A stretch of DNA of 64,000 bases. Source: UBA168 sp011055275 (GTDB taxonomy: Archaea > Thermoproteota > Thermoprotei_A > Marsarchaeales > UBA168). The stretch lies in the NCBI GenBank assembly GCA_046635845.1, contig JAQQXN010000002.1; one strand, given 5' to 3'. Positions 58,504 through 64,000 of this stretch are shown piece after piece. The notes beneath the pieces are model-generated. The model searched no databases, was not told the DNA's origin, and worked only from the letters and a program-made list of their open reading frames with translations. A program made the position numbers and the translations under genes. Position 1 is the first letter of the stretch, and every line of letters begins with the position of its first letter.

Positions 58504-59218
58504 AAACGGGACAGCTTGGATTTCTCTTGAGGTTTGTCACATCGAAAACGTATGAGGAAGCATCAAATACGAGGAGCTTACCTGCAAGCGGCGAGGTCCC
58601 ATTAACTATAATGGATATGGTCTCCGAGCTCTCGATTGTAGAGGCCATGAAGACGGCTGGAGGATATATCCCGTGGGCGCAGGCTTTCTCATCGCCCCTT
58701 CCTGACTTCATGAAACATCTTAGGCACGCCGTCTTCCCAGGTAGGATTGTTGAAACGTTGCCGTAGTATCCCTCGACCGACGCAAAAACGTAGGGTATTT
58801 TGAGTTTCACCGCAAAAGCGTTAAGTAATAAACGAGCACTTATCGAATCTAGTCCATCAACTATCACGTCGACGTTTTCTATGCGGTATGTGTTTTGCTC
58901 AAAGCGCCCAACAATTGGGACGACCTCGATTTTAGAGTTGATCTTCATTAGTTTTTGAGAAGCTGCTATGGCTTTGGGTTTTTTCACATCACTTTCATCG
59001 TAAAGGGGTTGCCTGTTTATGTTCGTCAGTTCAACCTCGTCGAAGTCCACGAGCGTTAGGTGGCCAACGCCCATGGCGGCAAGCTGCATGGCCACGTTGG
59101 ATCCCAGTCCACCCATGCCCACAATCGCGACTCTGGAATCCCTGAGCTTAAGCTGTGCCTCTCTCCCGATGACAAGGAGTTGTCTGTCGAAGCGCAGTAG
59201 ATCAGGCCCATAGTACAT
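58493..59218 (-). CDS. ThiF/MoeB-family E1-like adenylyltransferase
   Basis: The 241-residue protein has FDRQLLVIGREAQLKLRDSR, VAIVGMGGLGSNVAMQLAAM (nucleotide loop), LVDFDEVELTNINRQPLYDE, and CLRC plus CPVCG zinc cysteines. E1-like proteins adenylate the C-terminal Gly-Gly of ubiquitin-like or MoaD/ThiS carriers for sulfur transfer. The carrier is not in the window. A catalytic cysteine cannot be assigned with confidence. Confidence 0.9.
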   Translation of the reverse strand: MYYGPDLLRFDRQLLVIGREAQLKLRDSRVAIVGMGGLGSNVAMQLAAMGVGHLTLVDFDEVELTNINRQPLYDESDVKKPKAIAASQKLMKINSKIEVVPIVGRFEQNTYRIENVDVIVDGLDSISARLLLNAFAVKLKIPYVFASVEGYYGNVSTILPGKTACLRCFMKSGRGDEKACAHGIYPPAVFMASTIESSETISIIVNGTSPLAGKLLVFDASSYVFDVTNLKRNPSCPVCGD

Positions 59219-59366
59219 GAGTAATCTGCGCGTTAGCGCTTATGTCTTTATCCCTAAGAAGTTGAGTGCGTGCGGAAATTAGGTAATACCTTTTCCTTTG
59301 GGATGGGGCTAGCCGGACTTTCCTCCAACCGGGCGTTTTAATGCCATCATACAATCTAACGCATAG

Positions 59367-60566
59367 ATGCTAAGGTCTCTTAAAGTGCTCTTATACCCAG
59401 ACGAGGATCAGAAAGTGATGTGGGGGAAGCACTTTGGTTCCTGTATGTTCATCTTTTCTCGCCAGAGACCCCGCCCGTAAGGACGGGGTAGTTTACCTGG
59501 AACTACTACCTAGAACTAAGAATTAAGAAGCACCAAGATCAAAGGAAGTCGATGAGTGCGTTCGATATGATAAATGTTCTAATGTAGTGAAGGAAGCAAT
59601 CCTTGCCTTCGAGAGGTTGACTTACGGAACCCACAGTAGGTGCCCTTAAAAACTGGATCTGGCGTTTGAGGCTTTTTTATCACGACGCAGGTTGCCCCAA
59701 GTTCAAGTCGAGGAAGGATAACCAGTGCTTTATGGTGCCTGCGGATTCAAGGACATAGGGAGTGGGCTCGATGCTCCAAGGTTTCTAGAGGGCATCTGAT
59801 TCAGAGGCCGCGCAATAATTCCAGATATCATGCAGCAGATTACTGTCACGAGATAGGGTGATTGTCATTATGCTGCATAAATTATGCGTTACCGAAATAT
59901 TACCGAAGGAAAAAGGTAGTAAACCTTGACAAGGGTATAGTTAACTTTATCATGACTTCCAATTGGCATAACGAGAGCATCAGTCGATGCCTAGAGAAAG
60001 CTAGAAAAGAGCGTGAAAAGAGAGCACAAGAACCGTTCCAGAAAGAAGAAAGGTTCCTACAGCCTTAGAAAGCAGGTTCGTAGGTTAAGGAGGGTCTATG
60101 AGCGCGTTAAGGATGCCCGTAAAGACTTCCTCCACAAGGTATCTATGGCGATAGCCAAGTCGTACGATACCGTGATCGCGGAGGGTCTAAACTTGCAGGG
60201 AATTATGCAGAACCACCCATACCTGAAATCGATAGGAGATCAGGAATGGTATCAGTTTAAGCAGATGTAGCCATGTGCGTGAAGAAGCAGGAGAGCACAA
60301 CGGGTAAAGATGGGCAGGCTTGATCCCTCTTCAAAGGCGTGTTCAAGGTGCGGGCCATAAATCACGAAGCACTACCCGAGGCTTTCCGACAGGGTTTACA
60401 GCTGCGATGTCTGGGGCTTGTTATCGGCAGGGATCTAAATATCGCGATTAATATCTGCGATATTGGGTTAATTAAGGTAAGGTGAAGCATGCCCGAATTC
60501 GCCCGTGGAGACGCCTCTGGCGGGATACCTTCAGCGGGAAGGCATTATCAACGCGTCGTTGAGTAA
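59367..60566 (+). pseudogene. IS200/IS605-family TnpB, decayed by frameshifts, stops and a hairpin insertion
   Basis: The relic spans about 400 codons, a full TnpB length. It begins MLRSLKVLLYPDEDQKVMWG, then FGSCMFIFS, NYYLELRIK and SMSAFDMINVL, PKFKSRKDNQCFMVPADS, NLDKGIVNF (RuvC-I region), TVIAEGLNLQGI (RuvC-II), MGRLDPSSKACSRCG (zinc ribbon) and, after a frameshift, GRDLNIAINI (RuvC-III). Several stops and frame changes separate these pieces. No TnpA transposase is adjacent. A 41-nt hairpin interrupts codons near 59459-59501. Confidence 0.88.
59461..59501 (+). repeat. Hairpin insertion inside the TnpB relic
   Basis: Between the TnpB pieces FIFS and NYYLELR the DNA has 41 extra nt containing CCCCGCCCGTAAGGACGGGG (59470-59489), an 8-bp stem with one mismatch and a GTAA loop, followed by TAGTTTACC. 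Similar sequence occurs at the ends of repeat copies A-C. It resembles the subterminal hairpins of IS200/IS605 elements. Confidence 0.6.
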
Positions 60567-60632
60567 GAACTCCATACTTTTTTATGGGTTGGAGGATGCC
60601 AGTAATCGATAACATATGAAAAAGCTTAACTA

Positions 60633-61007
60633 ATGAATCATCATCATCATATGCCGAGTTGGGCTGATTCCGTTCTGGGGGTCGGTATCATCTTGGTTAT
60701 AGGTCTCGTAGCCCCTGTCCTCGTCCTCTTGGTAGGGAAGGCTTTGGCAGGGCCAGAGCACCCCATGAAGAGGAAGAGGTTTGAAAGCGGAAATGCACCT
60801 GTTGGTAAGTCAAGGGGATTCTTCTCGATGCAATACTACCCTTATTTACTCATGTTTATAATTGCCGAGCCCTTTGCCATTTTCTTGTTCATAGTTTCAA
60901 TGTCCTCGTCCTCGGTTACCTCGGCCTGGATTGCAACATTTTTGGCTGGAATCATTATAATAGCGCTTGCCGTGCGCGGCGCTCGTTCGCTTGCCGAAGG
61001 CGATTAA
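60633..61007 (+). CDS. nuoA: Complex I (Fpo/Nuo-like) subunit A
   Basis: The 124-residue protein has three hydrophobic helices and RFESGNAPVGKSRGFFSMQY then YPYLLMFIIAEPFAIFLF, the NuoA signature. It begins with MNHHHHMPSW, a run of four histidines. It heads an operon A-B-C-D-H of the membrane and connecting parts of a NADH- or ferredoxin/F420-linked respiratory complex; no NuoE/F/G genes are in view. Confidence 0.93.
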   Translation: MNHHHHMPSWADSVLGVGIILVIGLVAPVLVLLVGKALAGPEHPMKRKRFESGNAPVGKSRGFFSMQYYPYLLMFIIAEPFAIFLFIVSMSSSSVTSAWIATFLAGIIIIALAVRGARSLAEGD

Positions 61008-61008
61008 C

Positions 61009-61590
61009 TTGGAAGAAGAGGGAAGCTTCTATTTGGGGAATTTGGATCAGGTTGCCAAAAAGGCTGCCCAGTTTATCAAAAGCAATAAGATCGCCAACAA
61101 GATGATCACGTGGGGTTACTCGTATTCTCTTTGGCCCGCGTATTTGGTTACCGCCTGTTGCGGAACTGAGCTGGCTGCGGCTTCGGGCCCGAGATTTGAC
61201 CTTGAAAGGTTAGGATTTCTCTCGTATGGTAATCCGCGCCAATCAAATTTGGTCGTCATAGATGGCACTTTGAGTATTAAGATGGCGAAGGTGGTGCGTA
61301 CCGTGTGGGAGCAGATGCCAGAGCCCAAATGGGTCATAGCCATGGGGGCTTGCGTTCTTGACGGAGGGATTTTTTGGAATAGCTATAGTACGATGCTTGC
61401 AAGGGATGTGATACCAGTGGATGTTTACGTGCCAGGCTGCCCACCTAGACCCGAGGCCTTGGCGAGGTCCGTGATGATGCTTAAAGAGAAGATAAAGAAG
61501 CAGCAGGCCAAGTACCTGCAGAAAGGTCTCAGCGGAGAGGCGAAGGAGGAGGCAAGTGTTGAGCAACGAGCAATTAGAAGGCCTCGGTAA
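61009..61590 (+). CDS. nuoB: Complex I subunit B
   Basis: The 193-residue protein carries the N2 iron-sulfur cluster motif: VTACCGTELAAASGPRFDLE, AMGACVLDGG and VPGCPPRPEAL. The start is TTG 61009, one base after nuoA ends; the open frame reaches back into nuoA. It overlaps nuoC by 35 nt. Confidence 0.94.
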   Translation: MEEEGSFYLGNLDQVAKKAAQFIKSNKIANKMITWGYSYSLWPAYLVTACCGTELAAASGPRFDLERLGFLSYGNPRQSNLVVIDGTLSIKMAKVVRTVWEQMPEPKWVIAMGACVLDGGIFWNSYSTMLARDVIPVDVYVPGCPPRPEALARSVMMLKEKIKKQQAKYLQKGLSGEAKEEASVEQRAIRRPR

Positions 61591-62056
61591 GCTTTTGGCC
61601 GATAAGGCCAAGGTCGCATATAATGCAAGGTCAAACCTCATAAGGATTGACGTACAGCCGGAAGCGCTTAAAGAGGTAGCTCTCCGGCTAAGGGACTACG
61701 GCTTCGATCACTGTTCCTCGGTAACTGCCGTCGACTATCCGAAAGAAAACCGGATGGAGATCGTGTGGCATCTATCTAGCTATTCGAAGCCTGAGCTTTC
61801 TAGGTATACCGCTGGGCTGGTTGCCAGCGTTTCAAGGGATAAGCCTGAAGTTGCCTCGCTAGTGAGCGTTTGGGAAGGCGTGATCTTTCTTGAAAGGGAG
61901 ACACATGAGATGTTTGGTGTCAGTTTTGTTGGTCATCCTGATCAGAGGCCCCTTCTATTACCGGAGGAACTTATGGGAATATGGCCTCTAAGGAAGGATT
62001 ATCAATTGAAAAAGAGAAGGGAGGACTTATTTAAGAAAGGAGGGGCTGCTTCATGA
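61556..62056 (+). CDS. nuoC: Complex I subunit C
   Basis: The 166-residue protein has SVTAVDYPKENRMEIVWHLS, VWEGVIFLERETHEMFGVSF and GHPDQRPLLLPEE then WPLRKDY, the 30-kDa subunit signature. It starts with GTG 61556 and overlaps nuoD by 4 nt. Confidence 0.95.
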   Translation: MLSNEQLEGLGKLLADKAKVAYNARSNLIRIDVQPEALKEVALRLRDYGFDHCSSVTAVDYPKENRMEIVWHLSSYSKPELSRYTAGLVASVSRDKPEVASLVSVWEGVIFLERETHEMFGVSFVGHPDQRPLLLPEELMGIWPLRKDYQLKKRREDLFKKGGAAS

Positions 62057-63273
62057 CGCAGGAAATAAAAACCGTACCGTTTACTTATGAGGCGCTTTCG
62101 CAGCTAGAGATGAAAGAGGGGATCCTCGAGCTTCAGATCGGTCCTGCGCACGCCGGCTCCGGACACATGAGGATTTTGGCTTGGGTAGAGGGAGATACCG
62201 TGGTTAAGGTAGATCCTGATGTAGGCTTCGTGCACAGAGGGGTAGAGAAGCTAAGCGAGGATAGGCTTTACATAAAGGCTATCCCAATGGTCGAAAGGCC
62301 ATCGCTTGTTGATACGGTGAACGCCAACCTTGGCTACGTTATAGCGCTGGAAAGGCTTCTGGGGCTTGAACCCCCTCCTAGAGCACAATACATACGGGTC
62401 ATAACCGCAGAGATAAGCCGCATAATGAGCCACCTCTACGGCATTGCCATATACGGAATTTTCATGGGAAGTTCTACCGTTTTTATGTGGGCGGTTGCGG
62501 ATAGGGAGCCCTTTATAGATTTGCTGCAGGAGCTCACTGGTGCTAGGATAACTTACTCGCATATAATACCAGGAGGTGTAAGGTGGGATCTGCCAAAGGG
62601 CTTCGCAGATAAGGTTGAGGTGGCACTTAGGTACTTGGAAAACCGCATGAAGGACTACGAAAAAGTGTGGATAAATAACCCGGTTGTCGTGGCCAGAAGT
62701 GCTGGGGTAGGGAAGCTCGGTGCTGAGGATGCCATTAGGCTCGGGGTAGTTGGACCGAACCTTCGCGCCTCAGGCGTCAAATACGACGTGAGAAAAAACG
62801 ACCCGTATGCGGCTTACGCGGACTTCGATTTTGAAGTTCCCACTTTTAAGGAGGGCGACTCTTACTCACGCCTACTGATAAGAGTTGAAGAGATTAAGCA
62901 GAGCATGTCGATCATTAGACAAGCCTTGAAGAGGCTTCCAGAAGGAAAGGTCATATATGAAGATTACTATAAGCGGATGAGCCCGCTTATGAAGGAAATA
63001 TATGACAAGACCGGAAGGGTTAAGTTCACTCTTATGTTGACATCCCTCAGCCCTCCAAAGGGAGAGGCGATATCAAGAGTAGAAGGTGGAAGGGGTGAGA
63101 TGTTCTATTACTTAGTTAGTGATGGAGGCAAGAACCCGTATAGGTTCAGGCTTGTAACGCCCTCCTTTAGAAACTTGCCCTATTTCACTCACGTGATGCC
63201 CGGACACAAGCTGGCCGATATACCAGTCATCTACGGTAGCATAGATTATTTCCCACCGGAGGCCGATAGATGA
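62053..63273 (+). CDS. nuoD: Complex I subunit D
   Basis: The 406-residue protein has IGPAHAGSGHMRILAWVEGD, VGFVHRGVEKLSEDR, ERPSLVDTVNANLGYVIALE, and a late KSYSRLLIRV-like SYSRLLIRVEEIKQSMSI. It is the 49-kDa subunit forming the quinone (or phenazine) site with NuoB. Length is normal. Its stop overlaps the start of nuoH. Confidence 0.95.
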   Translation: MTQEIKTVPFTYEALSQLEMKEGILELQIGPAHAGSGHMRILAWVEGDTVVKVDPDVGFVHRGVEKLSEDRLYIKAIPMVERPSLVDTVNANLGYVIALERLLGLEPPPRAQYIRVITAEISRIMSHLYGIAIYGIFMGSSTVFMWAVADREPFIDLLQELTGARITYSHIIPGGVRWDLPKGFADKVEVALRYLENRMKDYEKVWINNPVVVARSAGVGKLGAEDAIRLGVVGPNLRASGVKYDVRKNDPYAAYADFDFEVPTFKEGDSYSRLLIRVEEIKQSMSIIRQALKRLPEGKVIYEDYYKRMSPLMKEIYDKTGRVKFTLMLTSLSPPKGEAISRVEGGRGEMFYYLVSDGGKNPYRFRLVTPSFRNLPYFTHVMPGHKLADIPVIYGSIDYFPPEADR

Positions 63274-64000
63274 TGAGCTTCCTATACTTTATCCCAAACT
63301 CTTGGTTACCTTTGCTGGAGTCCGCGTTTTACGCGTTGATATTTCCCGGTTTCATCGCGATTCTTCTGCTGGCTTTCTTCATAATATGGTTTGAAAGAAA
63401 GGCAGCAGCAAGGGTGCAGATGAGATACGGGCCACTTTGGGTTTCCAAGAGAACTGGTGGCATAATACAGCTCTTAGCCGATATGATAAGGTTCAGCTTC
63501 CAAGAGTTCATAGTGCCTCAGGGCGCAGATTTCATTCCTTTTGTGTTTTTGCCAGGGCTTCTGCTGGCCTTTTCTGTTTTGCCTACCGTATTCATACCAA
63601 TTGGCCCCGATTACTCTCGCATATTTCCTTCAAACTATACACTTCTCTTGGCGGTTGCGTTCACGTTGGTGATTCCAGTTTACTTAGTTGTGTTGGGTTG
63701 GGCTGCTGACAATAAGTTCTCGTTTATAGGGGCACTTAGGGAAGCGTACCTTCTCATCTCTTACGAGGTTCCCTTCATCCTAGCGATTACCTCAGCGTTT
63801 CTGCTTTATGGCACTCTTGACTTGGTAAAGATAGTTGGAATTCAGGAGAGCACGCTTCCAGGAATTATATTAAACCCAATTGCAGCTATAGTTTACGTGA
63901 TAGCTGTAATAAGGGCGACGGGAAGGGTTCCTTATGACATCGTAGAAGCCGATAGCGAGCTTGTCTTTGGTCCGTATACGGAGTACAGTTCACTGATGTT
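63270..64000 (+). CDS. nuoH: Complex I subunit H, partial (C-terminus beyond window)
   Basis: ATG 63270 (or 63273) starts an open frame running to the window end: MMSFLYFIPNSWLPLLESAF, IIWFERKAAARVQMRYGPLW (the ERK/QxRxGP loop), IGALREAYLLISYEVPF and IRATGRVPYDIVEADSELVF. These are the quinone-site loops of NuoH. It overlaps the nuoD stop by 4 nt, continuing the operon. Confidence 0.95.
   Translation, partial: MMSFLYFIPNSWLPLLESAFYALIFPGFIAILLLAFFIIWFERKAAARVQMRYGPLWVSKRTGGIIQLLADMIRFSFQEFIVPQGADFIPFVFLPGLLLAFSVLPTVFIPIGPDYSRIFPSNYTLLLAVAFTLVIPVYLVVLGWAADNKFSFIGALREAYLLISYEVPFILAITSAFLLYGTLDLVKIVGIQESTLPGIILNPIAAIVYVIAVIRATGRVPYDIVEADSELVFGPYTEYSSLM

Noticed and set aside
60633..60650. Cloned His-tag contamination at nuoA
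   Set aside because: Only four histidines, and the gene sits in a coherent native operon with no vector sequence.

Overview
The window is chromosomal DNA from an archaeon. Archaeal markers include aEF-2, aIF2-alpha, aIF6, the exosome (Rrp4, Rrp41, Rrp42, Csl4), a proteasome alpha subunit, PCNA with PriS/PriL primase, prefoldin, KEOPS Pcc1, Nop10, Nep1, CDP-archaeol synthase, AglB and ribosomal proteins L31e, L37ae, L44e, LX and S27e. A probable Rpo8 (RpoG) RNA polymerase subunit, a helicase-less XPF nuclease, an SmAP3-like Sm protein and a threonyl-tRNA synthetase without an editing domain point to the TACK/Thermoproteota side. I cannot place it more finely from sequence alone. TTG starts are frequent, TATA-like boxes often lie 20-30 nt before the start codon (leaderless transcripts), and genes are packed with short overlaps.

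Layout. 0-5.5 kb: RNA modification and processing (TgtA fragment, Trm11-like tRNA methylase, RNase Z, KsgA, HemK-like methylase, TrmJ). 5.5-11.2 kb: radical SAM and DUF4443 genes, methionine aminopeptidase, an Sm protein divergent from Rpo8, PRPP synthetase and an acetyltransferase. 11.3-18 kb: class II ribonucleotide reductase, a GTPBP1-like GTPase and aEF-2. 18-20.7 kb: a membrane-anchored protein with a weak transglutaminase-like motif, and a drug-type MFS transporter. 20.8-26.3 kb: the proteasome-exosome superoperon (PsmA, SBDS, Rrp4, Rrp41, Rrp42, L37ae, Pcc1, prefoldin beta, DHH). 26.3-30.4 kb: an ECF vitamin transporter (A, A', T and a separate S) with NfeD and pyrophosphatase between. 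30.3-36.1 kb: the replication-translation cluster (Nop10 and aIF2-alpha divergent from PCNA, PriL, PriS, a GINS-like gene, L44e, S27e, Csl4). 36.2-43.8 kb: AglB, Nep1, XPF, a split glutamine-dependent NAD synthetase, CarS and a RadB-like ATPase. 43.9-46.7 kb: a two-gene module of the archaeal modified mevalonate pathway, with the two phosphomevalonate dehydratase subunits fused in one chain. 46.5-55.3 kb: HD hydrolase, RpiA, ThrRS, SAM hydrolase, NMNAT, MFS, and the FtsY, prefoldin alpha, LX, aIF6, L31e cluster. 55.3-60.6 kb: an accessory patch with two decayed TnpB (IS200/IS605 family) copies around two tRNA genes, Upp and repair genes. 60.6 kb to the end: an operon for complex I (NuoA, B, C, D, H), cut by the window edge.

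Most of the window is ordinary housekeeping sequence in known archaeal gene orders. The least explained signals are a roughly 150-nt structured repeat present three times (two copies directly follow the stop codon of a gene), tandem hairpins between aIF2-alpha and PCNA, a hairpin inserted in a dead TnpB gene, conserved 3' ends of both TnpB relics, the dehydratase fusion, and several antiparallel gene overlaps in which a protein has gained a tail by reading into its neighbour. I found no CRISPR array and no clear defence system.
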